64,000 nucleotides of DNA from Erodium maritimum (GCA_963921825.1 OY997594.1:38620557-38684556); one strand, 5' to 3'; shown: positions 44,384-55,330, numbered from the stretch's first letter. Numbers and translations are program-made. The notes: a model not told the origin generated them from the letters alone.

Positions 44384-44654
44384 GTCCTCTGCTCCGGCTG
44401 TGCGATTCTCTCGTGTTTCTCTCGTGTTCCTCCACTCGCTGAGGTCCCCGGTCAAAGCCACTGGGCCTCAGCGAGTGGAGAAACAGACCACACGAGAGAA
44501 ACGAGAGCGGAGCCAAAGCAGAGAGTTGCTTAGGGAACCACGAGCAGGTCTTCCAGCGACTTAGAAGTAGAACGCCGGTGAGCCCACAGAGCCAGATCTG
44601 AAACCGTAGCACCCAAAACCGGTGAGCAAGGGAATCGCACATCCGGAGCAGAGG
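44384..44654. repeat. Centre of the inverted-repeat element with a second hairpin
   Basis: ctccactcgctgagg at about 44431-44445 pairs with cctcagcgagtggag at about 44466-44480. Flanking ctcgtgtttctctcgtg and cacgagagaaacgagag extend the hairpin to about 44405-44512. A loop of about 20 bp separates the arms. Confidence 0.75.
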
Positions 44655-45405
44655 ACACCAAGGTTATAAAACAGGCATCCCCGAGTAGAAGAAAGTGAGG
44701 GTAAAGGGAAATAGGAAAGGGAGGGGAAGGAGTAGGTCGCCACCGACAACAACCATAGCTGGAGCCGTGGCCGTTGTCGGTGGAGAAGAGAAAAACCGTT
44801 GGTGGCAGCTGTAGAAGAAATAGGGTCTAGGAAAAGAGTGTTTGGAGGCTTAGTTAAATCTGGAAATTAAATTAGTTAATTGATGATTAATTAATTAAAA
44901 TCTATTTATATATAGTTTTTTTTAAAAACAAAATCTATTTTTTAAATTATAACATGAAATATATATATATATATTTATATTTAAATTAAAATATGATTTT
45001 ACATATTTTTAAAATAAAATTTGATTTTACATAAATTTTAATTAAAAATATGATATATATATATATAATAAATTATTATTATTATTATTTTATCTATTTT
45101 TTTAGAGAAAAAATCTATTTTTAAAAAATTAAAAATGATTTTTTATGACTAAAAATGATTTTACAAAGTAAATATATAAATAAAGAGAATTTTTGAAAAT
45201 CAATGGCATTAGTTTGAAAATTTGATTGTTAGTGAGGGGTATTTTGGACTTTTTACACTCTTTGGATGGAAAGTTAACTGACATTTAACGATTGGGTAGG
45301 AAATTGTTATTAAATTTTTGGTTTAGGTATGAAAGTGCAAAAAATTTATGTTAGGGTATCATTTTGAAATTAAATGTTTGGTAGAGTGTTAAAATAAAAA
45401 TTTTC

Positions 45406-46559
45406 ATAAAAACAAGAAACTAAAGATGCACAATCTTGTGCTGCCAATGCGGTTAGGAAGTGATGACTAAGGGCATATACAGTGGTGAAATTCACTAGCG
45501 GGCTCAGGTTCGAGTCTCATATGCTGATTGTACAGTATAATAAGTCTGAACCCTCTAATTTAAATTGTGTACCACAGTGGTAAGACTCACTAAGGGGTTT
45601 AGGTTCTGAGCAGATGTTGCGTTTTTATTCGTTTTCTCAATTCAAAGTACATATCAATGTTTTTTTGTGTGATTAAAGACATTAAATAAATTTATTTAGA
45701 ACAATATGAATCTAATGACTATAGATTTGTAAATTATGGATTCCTTTTACACAAAGTTGGGTTTAAAAGTATTAACAACTGAATTAAAATTTAAAATGGT
45801 AGGACATGTGACACGTTTTGATTGGTTGGTCGCGACTCGCGGTTTAGCGGGTCGCGAGTAACACACTATTGTATCTAACTATGGATGTGCGTTGCATGCT
45901 GCAGTCTCTCTACAATTAAATTTTATTTCCTATTCAATCTTCGGAAATTTCTTGTGGAAATTAAGGGGAGAAAGCTATATGTCCACATGATACTGTTATG
46001 TAACTAACTATGGATGTGTGCTGCATGCTGATGATGATGAACTGGTGATATCTAGTGGGTGTGCACGACAAAGAAAATTGTTATCTCTCCTACCCTGAAC
46101 TGATGCATATTTGGTGTTTGCCTCAAAAATAGCCGAAGAGGGAGATTGTTGTTACATCTATATAGGCTACATTTGAGTCAAGAAAGATGTTATCGAGGAT
46201 GTAACGGACATCATAATTGTGCAACCGATGCGGAACTAAGCAATGATGTCAACATAGATGTCATTAACATGATATTGTATGACAGTACACGCGCGTGGGA
46301 CTTTATTGTGTATATCCAGAACGTCTCCATCTTGATCCGGTGCTGAAGATATATTTCCTTTACGTGTAGATACTCATCATTAGAGTTCTACTTGTATTAG
46401 GAAATGATATCATATTCTTTCCAAAATCAGAAGATATTTACACAATTCTTATGGATCGATTTTGGTGAAAATCTGTTGAAGAAGGAAACACGAGGTTCAA
46501 CGTAATCGAGACTCTAAGATCACAAAACCAAGGAGGCATCCGTTCCGAAGCAAGGAAGA
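45406..46559. other. Intergenic DNA with weak mobile-element traces
   Basis: At 45478-45605 two tRNA-like strings occur (acagtggtgaaattcac with ggttcgagtctc, then cagtggtaagactcac with ggttctgag), suggestive of a decayed SINE. At 45829-45862 ggtcgcgactcgcgg and gcgggtcgcgagt form a short hairpin. At 46133-46150 gaagagggagattgttg resembles a copia polypurine tract followed by an LTR start. None is strong enough for a separate call. Confidence 0.35.
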
Positions 46560-46575
46560 AATATATATATATATA
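46560..46575. repeat. Short (TA)n tract
   Basis: (AT)8 lies directly left of the first hairpin MITE-like element. Confidence 0.8.
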
Positions 46576-47515
46576 GGATAACATTCAGGTACGACCATGC
46601 CAATTTTTTGCGAATTACGAATCCATCCCAGCCTTGGAATCGCATGTAATCGCATGTAATCGCATAAGGCAATGCTGAAATTTTTTTATATTTTTTTTCA
46701 CCAAGTTTCTTATTTTGATTTTTCCCGTTTCGTTTGAACTCCGATTTAATTTTTTCTTGCGCCAATTTTTTTCTTTTTTCAAGATTTATCTATCAAGTAG
46801 CATATTGAATATGTTTTGTAGCAAGAAAAGACATGTACAAGCAAAAACACAAATTGTTAACCGTGCACTAATGTATGTTTTTGCAACTGCATTTGTATGA
46901 ATAAGCTAATCTCTATGTATGTTTTTGTATATATGTTTTTACAACTGCATGTTTTTTTAATTTTCAGTTATATATGTACGCTGAACTTAATGTATGTTTA
47001 TGCAATTTTAAATGTATGTTCTTGGCATTTTCATTTGTATGTGTAAGCCAACCTTAATGCATGTTGTTTCAGTTGTATGTATACGCTAAACTTAATGTAT
47101 GTTCTTACTATTTTCATTTGTTTGTGGATGTATGTTTTGTACGTGTAAGCAAATAAATTAAGATTAGCTTAAACATACATTAAGATTAGCTTATTCATAC
47201 AAATGCAGTTGCAAAAACATATATTAGTGCACGGTTAACGATTTGTGTTTTTTCTTGTACATGTTTTTTTTTTGCTTCAAAACATATTCAATATGCTACT
47301 TGATAGATAGATCTTGAAAAAAGAAAGTTTTTGGCGCAAGAAAAAATTAAATCGGAGTTGAAACGAAGCGGGAAAGATCAAAATAAGAAACTTGGTGAAA
47401 AAAATAATAAAAAAAATCAGCCATGTGAAATTCGCAGCCCTTGGGCATTCTACGATTCCAAAATTGGGGGTAATTCGTATTTCGTGTCTAAAGATTGGTT
47501 TGTATCTGAAAGGTC

Positions 47516-47518
<3 letters not shown>
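46576..47518. mobile_element. MITE-like long hairpin element, copy A, between (TA)n tracts
   Basis: The arms at 46576-46920 and 47160-47518 are inverted repeats that share caccaagtttcttattttga, cgtttcaactccgattt, ctatcaagtagcatattg and gttaaccgtgcactaatgta. The ends read ggataacattcaggtacgac and, inverted, ggggacctttcagatac. The middle consists of 50-60 bp units with aatgtatgttttt. No protein is encoded; apparent ORFs are arm translations. Confidence 0.8.

Positions 47519-47605
<87 letters not shown>
47519..47605. repeat. (TA)n microsatellite, 87 bp
   Basis: An uninterrupted TA run separates hairpin copy A from the next element. Confidence 0.97.
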
Positions 47606-47607
<2 letters not shown>

Positions 47608-48087
47608 TAGCTATCCAGTAAAAACCACCCTTATCGTGTCAACTATAAACCAATCTAAGCCACAGGATGCAGCCAAGATGATGTCATCAGAGCACGCGCG
47701 ATGCTGACAGGTGGCCACTTCGCGCGCGCCTTTGCCCGCATAGTAGCGCGTGTTGACCACGCGCGCATCGCGAGTGCTGATGGTTTACATAACACGATGC
47801 TGATAGTTTAGTACAAAATGTGCTGATAGTTTGCTATCAACATATTTTGTACTAACCTATCAGCATAGTGTGTACTAAACTATCAGCATTGTTGGCCCGC
47901 ACGTCCACGTGTCAGCATCTGGTGAGTTCGTAGTTTGCACAATAAGGTGCAGTGTTTTATATATTTAATTGCCCACATGTCAACATCTGGTGCGCTCTAC
48001 TGACATCACTTTAGGGGGATCCTATGACTCAGATTGGTTCGTAGTTTCCACAATAAGTGGTGGTTTGAACTTGATACCAGTCTTATA
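47606..48087. mobile_element. (TA)n-flanked MITE-like element, GC-rich family, copy 1
   Basis: It begins ggtagctatccagtaaaaac, continues cttatcgtg and accaatctaagccacaggatg, and ends inverted with the cagattggttcgtagttt block and aacttgataccagtctta. Internal gatagtttagtacaaaatg-type strings are inverted around about 47830. It contains many CGCG-rich stretches and TGACACGTGG-like strings. No ORF is meaningful. Confidence 0.75.
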
Positions 48088-48098
48088 TATATATAGGG

Positions 48099-48553
48099 TA
48101 GCTATCCAGTATAAATGCCTCTTATTGTGCAAACTACAAACGCACGAGAGCCACAGGATGCGGTCAAAGTGACGTTAGTAGAGCACCCTAGATGCTGACA
48201 CGTGGACGGGTCGCTGTTGGTGCGCGCACACAGTGCTGATAGTTTACATAGCACGGTGCTGATAATTTAGTACATTTGTACTAACCTATAAGCACATTTG
48301 TACTAACCTATCAGCACATTTGTACTAAACTATCAGCACCATGCTATGTAAACTATCATCATTGTACGCGCGCGCCCACGTGTCAACATCTGCGGGTTCG
48401 TAGTTTGCACAATAAGGTGCGGTGTTTTTATATTTAATTGCCCACGTGTCAGCATCTGGTGCGCTCTACTAACATCACTTTGGGGGGATCCTATGGCTAA
48501 GATTTATTCGCAGTTTGCACAATAAGCCCCTGTTTATACTTGATACCAGTCCT
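48099..48553. mobile_element. (TA)n-flanked MITE-like element, copy 2
   Basis: It starts gggtagctatccagtataaa after a short TATATA and ends acttgataccagtccta before another. Its centre has three tagcacatttgtactaac-like repeats. Overall order matches copy 1. Confidence 0.75.
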
Positions 48554-48560
48554 ATATATA

Positions 48561-48713
48561 TAGGGTGGCTATCCAGTAAAAACCCTCCTTATTGTGCAAA
48601 CTACGAACCAATCTAAGCCACAGGATGCGGTCAAAGTGACGTCAGCAGAGCGCGCGCGATGCTGACACGTGGCAGATGCGTGCGCGTCTCTGCCCGCGCG
48701 CGTGAGCGTGTTG

Positions 48714-48718
<5 letters not shown>
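48561..48718. mobile_element. (TA)n-flanked MITE-like element, copy 3, left half only
   Basis: It starts gggtggctatccagtaaaaa and keeps the accaatctaagccacagg block and cgcgcgatgctgacacgtgg. It stops at gtgttgacctta where a (TA)n run begins. Confidence 0.7.

Positions 48719-48769
<51 letters not shown>
48719..48769. repeat. (TA)n microsatellite, about 51 bp
   Basis: An uninterrupted AT run lies between element copies 3 and 4. Confidence 0.95.
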
Positions 48770-48773
<4 letters not shown>

Positions 48774-49130
48774 TGGTATCAGGTAAAAACCACCCCTTAT
48801 TGTGCAAACTACGAACTCACCAGGTGCTGACACGTGGGCGCGCGCACTGCTGGTGCGCGCGCACAGTGCTGACACGTGGCACGCATAGTGCTAATAGTTT
48901 GGGCGCACAGTGCTAATAGGTTGGCACTGTGCTAAACTATTAGCACTGTGCGTGCCAAACTATTAGCACCGTGCGCGCGCGTGGTCAACACGCTCACGCG
49001 CGCGGGCAGAGGCGCGCGCGAATCTGCCACGTGTCAACATCGCGCGCGCTCTGCTGACGTCACTTTAATCGCATCCTGTGGCTTAGATTGGTTCGTAGTT
49101 TGCACAATAAGGATGGTTTTTACTGGATAG

Positions 49131-49136
<6 letters not shown>
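48770..49136. mobile_element. (TA)n-flanked MITE-like element, copy 4
   Basis: The left end ggttggtatcaggtaaaaac resembles the inverted right ends of copies 1 and 2. The right end ggatggtttttactggatagctaccc is the inverse of their left ends, so this copy is in opposite orientation. The centre gtgctaatagtttgg is inverted around about 48930. Confidence 0.75.

Positions 49137-49210
<74 letters not shown>
49137..49210. repeat. (TA)n microsatellite, 74 bp
   Basis: An uninterrupted TA run lies between copy 4 and hairpin copy B. Confidence 0.97.
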
Positions 49211-49213
<3 letters not shown>

Positions 49214-50087
49214 GAGCTTTCAGGTACAACACAATCTTTAAATACGAAATACGACTTAATCCCAACTTTGGAATCGCATATTGCCCAAGGGTTGCGATTT
49301 TCGCATGGCTTATTTTTTTTAATTTTTTTTTCACCAAGTTTCTTATTTTGATCTTTCCCGCTTCGTTTCAACTCCGATTTAATTTTTTCTTGCGCCAAAA
49401 ACTTTCTTCTTTCAAGATCTATCTATCAAGTAGCATATTGAATATGTTTTGAAGCAAAAAAAACATGTACAAGCAAAAACACAAATCGTTAACCGTGCAC
49501 TAATGTATGTTCTTGCAACTGCATTTGTATGAATAAGCTAATCTTAATGTATGTTGAAGCTAATATTAATTTATTATCTTACACGTACAAAACATTCATA
49601 CACATACAAATGAAAATAGTAAGAACATACATTAAGTTTAGCGTATACATACAACTCAAACAACATGCATTAAGGTTGGCTTACACATACAAATGAAAAT
49701 GCCAAGAACATACATTTAAAATTGTATAAACATATATTAAGTTCAGCGTACATATATAACTGAAAATTAAAAAAACATGTAGTTGTAAAAACATACATAC
49801 AAAACATACATTAAGATTAGCTTATTCATACAAATGCAGTTGCAAGAACATACATTAGTGTACGGTTTACAAATTGTGTTTTTGCTTGTACATGTTCTTT
49901 TTTGCTTCAAAACATATTCAATATGCTACTTGATAGATAGATCTTGAAAAAAGAAAGTTTTTAGCCCAAGAAAAAAATTAAATCAGAGTTGAAACGAAGC
50001 GGGAAAGATCAAAATATGAAACTTGGTGAAAAAAAAACCATGCGATTTACGATTCCAAGGCTGGCACAAAATTGGCCAAGTCGTACC

Positions 50088-50090
<3 letters not shown>
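49211..50090. mobile_element. MITE-like long hairpin element, copy B
   Basis: It starts ggggagctttcaggtacaac and ends, inverted, tcaggtacgacttggcc. Both arms share the same blocks as copy A, including caccaagtttcttattttga and ctatcaagtagcatattg. Its interior (49550-49850) carries the aatgtatgtt units of copy A mostly on the other strand. Confidence 0.8.

Positions 50091-50129
<39 letters not shown>
50091..50129. repeat. (TA)n microsatellite, about 39 bp
   Basis: An alternating AT run closes the MITE-like chain. Confidence 0.95.
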
Positions 50130-50131
<2 letters not shown>

Positions 50132-50880
50132 AGAGGGGGAGGCGTGACTTGGGCCACCAAACGTTAATAGAACAATAAAAATAACAATACAATAATAATT
50201 ATTTAAACAAAATATACACTAAAATAACAATAATATTTAATTATTTTAAAAAATATACATTAAAATAACAATAATACTAATAAACATTAAACAACAATAA
50301 TTTTAATTTTTTTTAATTTTCTAATTTTTTTAACTTTTTTTATATACAAATAATTAAAACTAATAAGTACTTAAACGAAAACAAATACTAAAATAACAAT
50401 AACAATAATTATAACATACAAGATTACACTAGACTAACTAAAAACACACAAATTAATTTTTTGACAAATTTAAACACACTAATTAAACTAAATGATAGAT
50501 TACACTAGATGACAGAATAATCATATGTCCTATCAACATGTAAAAACTAATAACATACTAATTTATATGATAAATAATAACTACTTAAAACACAAATACT
50601 ACTAAAACAAAATTATACATAATGTAACAAAAATATTAGTTAAACATAAAACATTAACTTTAAACAACAATAATTTTTTATACATATAATATAAATAGAT
50701 AACAACAATGACAATAACAACAATAATTATACGACAATAAACATATTTATATCAAACATAAATACTATAACGAGAATAAACATGAACAAAAACAGGTGGT
50801 GTAACCAGCCATTTATTTAAGAGGAATTAAACAACAAAATGAAAAACATAATACAAACATAATTTTTTTAATTAACTTAC
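50130..50880. other. AT-rich intergenic DNA
   Basis: Strongly AT-rich with many aacaataata-type strings and no ORF. By position it may include decayed leader or intergenic sequence of the pararetrovirus to the right, but I cannot show that. Confidence 0.45.
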
Positions 50881-51020
50881 ATGAAATTTGAATAAGGGCA
50901 AAATGGGAATTTTGCCACTTAGAAAACACCACTTGAAGGGAGTTGTGTAGGAGAGCTTCCGTAGAGCTTTGCTAATTTTCTCTCAAAGTTGTTGTGTGGT
51001 GGAGCCATGCATCCAACCTT

Positions 51021-51030
51021 CTATTTATAG
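51021..51030 (-). promoter_or_regulatory. TATA box of the endogenous pararetrovirus (candidate)
   Basis: On the minus strand CTATAAATAG lies downstream of the viral polymerase remnant. It is followed by an ORF-poor leader (about 51000-50880). This is where a Caulimoviridae intergenic promoter would be expected. The motif is clear; activity is unknown. Confidence 0.5.
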
Positions 51031-51376
51031 CACCCCATGCAACTATTTATGGGGTTGTCTTCTTCCTCCTCCATGTTGAAAGAGCATGGGTCTTCGTGAG
51101 ATGGACCTCCAAAGCACTTCAAGACAAGGCTCATCATGCACATGAGTACGGATGAGTTGAAATGCACTTGTCTTTTTGCTCCAATTATGCATCCAAATTT
51201 GCCAAGTGGGAGATAAAGCAACCAATGATGTGCTACCCAAGTAATAATTAATTGCTGTAATTTTTATAATTTTCAATTTTTTTAATAATAATAATAAATT
51301 ATTACTTTTAATTATTATTTTTTACGGTTAAACCGTATTATGAATAGTACAACATACAAAGAAAGATAATTGTGTT

Positions 51377-51522
51377 ATTTTTTCATTTTTTTAATTTCTT
51401 TTCTTTCATTTTTTCTCTTTTTTCTCTTTTTTTTTCATTTTTCATTTTTTTCTATTTCTTTTTTTTCTTTTTCTTTTCTTTTTCTTTTTTTTTTCTATTT
51501 TTTTCTTTTTTTTTCTTTTCTG
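51377..51522. repeat. T/C-rich low-complexity tract
   Basis: About 145 bp are almost only T with scattered C, in ttttctttttctt-type strings. It lies between the viral promoter candidate and the downstream viral ORF remnant. Confidence 0.9.
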
Positions 51523-51539
51523 GAGTAGAACCAAATATT

Positions 51540-52250
51540 CTCCACAATTGAGCAAACCAATTTGGAAGTTTTGAAGGGATGATGGTTTTATTGTTAAAAT
51601 AAATCAACCAAGAATGTGAAAAGTTTGAGTTTTGAATGTATAATGTATTATACCATGCAGTAACATAATCCTAGTAGGAGTATGTCCGACAATGGGGAAT
51701 GGTAGTTTTGAATGAAATAGGAATGTTTTTGAAGCTGTTAGAGGGATGCCCCAATTAGCAATGGTAAGTATCTTTTGGATTTTTTCTATTGAATATGAGG
51801 GTGAATCTGACACCGGGTTTGGCTTTTGGTCGACATAGTGTTTGAACTCAACTAACTTAGTGTCTTCCAAAATACTTAGGTAATAGGTTGTGGTTTTTGT
51901 TAAGTCGAGAGGAGTGAAAAACCAGCCTTTAGGAACAAATCTTTCAACGATTTTGAAAGGATCAGAGTCAAAAAACTCCCGGTTCTACGGTAAGAACCGG
52001 GAGTACATCAACTTTGTCTATGTAAAAATATTTTTTATATTTTGAGTTTGACCGAAAAACAGTTTGAGAATTATATGGAGAAACAAAAATATTTTTTGAA
52101 AAAGATTGTTCTCCTTTTCATGTTTTGAAATGTTTTGGGAAAATCGTTGAGAGGGTGAGATAATCTCCTTCTCGGTTTTGAAGGCAAGGGTCTGACCTGA
52201 GGACACCGACTGAGATGGAAGAGCTTGAAGCTTCTTGAGTAACGAAGGGT
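51540..52250 (-). pseudogene. Downstream ORF remnant of the endogenous pararetrovirus
   Basis: On the minus strand the reading continues after RNase H with an acidic, charged region. At about 51960-51830 it has blocks such as FDSDPFKIVERFVPKGW and LEDTKLVEFKHY, then NWGIPLTASKTFLF at about 51760. I associate this block pattern with an accessory ORF of plant endogenous Caulimoviridae; the function is not known to me. In-frame stops at about 52017 and 51985 and others break it. Confidence 0.5.
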
Positions 52251-52704
52251 CTTAAGAGAATGCCATGAGCCACTTTTGTAATTCTGGTGTTTTGCTAGAC
52301 TCATATAGAGACGCTGATTCTAGGTTTTGCTTTACCGTTTCCGCATATGTCTGTAACGGTTTTACCGCCGAGATGGTTGTAACTTCTTTCTTCTTCTTAG
52401 GCACTGGCTTGTTTGTGCTTGGGTCTGTTTTGCAAGAATTCACGAGTTAGGAAATCTTGTATGGAATTTGTATCTCCTTTAATAAATTTGATGTCAAAGT
52501 CAAAAGCACTTAAAATAACCTGCCATCGGGCAAAAATTTGTTTCGAGGCAATATTTTTAACATTCTTTTGTAAGACTTCTTTTGCAGACTTGCAATCAAT
52601 ACGAAGAAGAAACTTTTGATTTAGAAGATTTGATTGGAACTTTGATATACATAATACAATACTCAAAATTTCTTTCTTGATGGTGGAATAGTTGATTTGT
52701 GTAT
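52251..52704 (-). pseudogene. RNase H end of the pararetrovirus polymerase
   Basis: The minus-strand reading from about 52700 contains INYSTIKKEILSIVLCISKF, then LLRIDCKSAKEVL and FIKGDTNSIQDFLTREFL. This matches the RNase H domain and the end of Caulimoviridae polymerases. It starts abruptly at 52704, exactly where the LTR of the gypsy element begins. The preceding part of the polymerase lies beyond that element at 58271-60070. The domain degrades RNA during reverse transcription; here it is a fragment. Confidence 0.8.
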
Positions 52705-54490
52705 TGTAATAACCACTCCCGGTCAACGCCAGTCAAACCTGCGAAAAACAGGAAAATTTAAAATTTTTGAGCAGACACTGAATTGAACCGGAATTGGACC
52801 CCGAGGGTCATACCGGACTTAAGTTGACCCTGTTATCGACCAAAGTGAGTTCCCGGGGACTCAGGGCAACTTTCTGATCAATTTGGGAAATGTTGACTTT
52901 TCGCTGGAAAAGTCAACCAAGCGACGTTTTGGTCCATTCGAGGACCGTTTTGGATCCAAAAAGCTTAGCCGTCGTCGCATCGGTCTTAGTTGAGCCGTTT
53001 CCTTGTAGCCCGTGAAGTTTCGTAATTTCTTGGAAAAAGTGCCCGTTCGGCGCCCGAAACGACCGAATTTCGCGAATCTGATTGGAAAATATCTAGAAGA
53101 TATTTTTCCACAGAGGTGTGGGACCCACTTGACACTTGTCATATATGTGGTGGTGTTAGGTTTATTGAACAAAACAAAAGATGAGACATGTGATGGGTAG
53201 TTTGTATTTAAGTATTAGTTTTGTTTTTTTAAAACAAAATAAAAGGAAAGGGTGGTTTGTTGTACACGTTCATTTCAATAAAAAGAGAAGACTTGGAGAG
53301 AGAAAGTGGTGTTAGAAAGAAGAGAGAAGGAAGAGAGAAAAAGAGAAGAGGTTGGGGGAATTTGTGACATTTCTCGTCGATCAAACCGGTGGATCGTCTC
53401 AACGATAAAAGAATCGAGCTCACATCGACATTCCCTACGGTGAGAACCTAACCGATTTTCATTTTGGAACGTTTGAATTTTAGGGTTTGAGTTTAAACAG
53501 TTTTATTAAGGTTGGGTTTGTTTAAGTTTGGTTTAAAGATGAATGGTTGAGGTTTGGGGTTCGTTAGGAACGTTTTGGGGCAAAAAGGGAATTTTTCCAT
53601 TGTGTCCGTGTGGGGCCCACATGTCCGGGTATTGGGTTTTGTGTTCGGGTGGTTTAGGACGTTCTCCAAGTCGTTAATCCAAACCCGGATCGAAATTTGG
53701 AATTAAATTGCGAAAGTTGTAATTATCGGGTTTAGAAACTTTAAACGTCAATTAATTGACTCGGAAGTCGGAATTCGATTCCGTCAAGTGCATTGGGACC
53801 CTTGAATTATTCTAAGACCGTAGAAACGAAAACGGGAATTTTTGGAGCCCCGGAAGGGCATTTCCAAAACCCGGGCATATTCGCCATGTCGGGTGAATCG
53901 GGCCTTTACGGGTCCAATATCGACAATGTCGAGTATTTGGGGAGTTTGGGAGTGATCGACATTGTCGGGGTTAAGTTTGGGCATCAAGCTTAATGATTTT
54001 CAGTTTATTCCTGCGAGTGGTTAAGTGCCTTTAATTTGTGTTCTTTTAGATCGTGCCACGGACCGAGGCAAGGGAAAGCTGGGTGAGTGACTGAGATCAT
54101 CACCGGAGCTCGTTGGTTGGCTTTTGGGAGAACACGCACGAGGTAGGGAAAAGTAGCCGGATCTCGGCCCTGACTGGGGAAAGATAACAGTAGAATTGCA
54201 TGTGACACCGGGGTGTCGAGAGTTGAGTAGGTTTATTTAAATATTAGGAAAGCATGTTACGGGATCGTAGCAATTATTGGAAAAGCAGGTGACACTTAGT
54301 AGTGTCGTAGGAGCAGAGAACTTAGCGATATTAGAATTACTGGAGGCATATGACCATGCCCGGAGGTTGTTGTGAAACGATTGATATTAGGACTGTTGGA
54401 GACATTGATTATGCCGGAGGTGGTTTGTGTATTATTGTTGATGTCTTTGGTGGCCTTGAGAGCCCATGTATTATTGTTGATGTCTTTGGT

Positions 54491-54985
54491 GGCCATGAGT
54501 GCCCGTGGGGTTGTTGAACCCGTGTCTTTACCTTTGGTGTTTTGGGTGGCCATGAGTGCCCGTGGGGTTGTTGAACCCGTGTCTTTACTTTGGTGTTTTG
54601 GGTGGCCATGAGTGCCCGTGGGGTTGTTGAACCCGTGTCTTTACCTTTGGTGTTTTGGGTGGCCATGAGTGCCCTTGGGTTGTTGAACCCTTGTCTTTAC
54701 CTTTGGTGTTTTGGGTGGCCATGAGTGCCCGTGGGGTTGTTGAACCCGTGTCTTTACCTTTGGTGTTTTGGGTGGCCATGAGTGCATGTGGGGTTGTTGA
54801 ACCCGTGTCTTTACCTTTGGTGTTTTGGGTGGCCATGAGTGCCCGTGGGGTTGTTGAGCCCGTGAGTTACTGTTGGTGTGTCTTGGGAGGCCGTGAGTGC
54901 CTGTGGGGCTGTTGAGTCCGAGTTTTACTGTTGGTGTCTTGGTGGCCCCGAGTGCCTGTGAGTGTTGAACTTGTCTTGTTACTGG
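54491..54985. repeat. 57 bp minisatellite, about nine units, in LTR
   Basis: ggccatgagtgcccgtgggg starts at 54491, 54548, 54604, 54661, 54717, 54774 and 54831, with diverged units at 54889 and 54944. Long ORFs on both strands here are translations of the repeat. Confidence 0.95.
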
Positions 54986-55050
54986 TTGTTGAACTTGCTT
55001 GTGATTGTGATTGTGATTGTGCTTGTGATTGTGGTTGCGGATCCCGGTAG

Positions 55051-55330
55051 GTTGCAAGCATTCTTTGGCTGGCCTGACCAAGTTTGAGTATCAACAGGTT
55101 GCAAGCATTCTTTGGCTGGCCTGACACAGTTTGAGTATCGACAGGTTGGAATCATTCTTTGGCTGGCCTGACCAAGTTTAAGTATCAACAGGTTGCAAGC
55201 ATTCTTTGGCTGGCCTGACACAGTTTGAGTATCAACAGGTTGCAAGCATTCTTTGGCTGGCCTGGTCCGAGTTTGAGTAGCACAGGTTGTAAGCATTCTT
55301 TGGCTAGCCTGATCCGTGTTCGTGTGAGTG
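55051..55330. repeat. 47 bp minisatellite, six units, in LTR
   Basis: gttgcaagcattctttggct recurs at 55051, 55098, 55145, 55192, 55239 and 55286, exactly 47 bp apart. Confidence 0.97.

Larger units (their letters stand above)
41278..45405. mobile_element. Long inverted-repeat Mutator-like element with a retroposon inside
   Basis: The arms at 41278-42067 and 44655-45405 are inverted copies of each other. They share ttttaacac-ctac-aaacatttaatttc at the outer end, aaaagtccaaaacacccctc and, at the inner end, gaggggatgcc-type sequence with ttttataaccttgg. The outer 200 bp are related to the ends of the element at 27228-28231 (tacccaaccattaa, aaaagtccaaaa-acccct). No transposase was seen. Without the 2.3 kb retroposon in the left arm the element would be about 1.8 kb. 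Imperfect flanks ataagaacc and ataaaaaca may be an aged 9 bp target duplication. Confidence 0.75.

Noticed and set aside
46133..46520. A copia LTR starting near 46148
   Set aside because: A polypurine-like string is followed by TGTTG, but no matching LTR end, second LTR or pol was found.
47331..47621. ORFs with long Ile-Tyr runs (also 49120-49398 and 48659-48916)
   Set aside because: They are translations of (TA)n tracts joined to MITE arms.
54296..55127. Several 80-146 codon ORFs with repeated peptide units
   Set aside because: They arise from 57 bp and 47 bp minisatellites in an LTR and have no domain.
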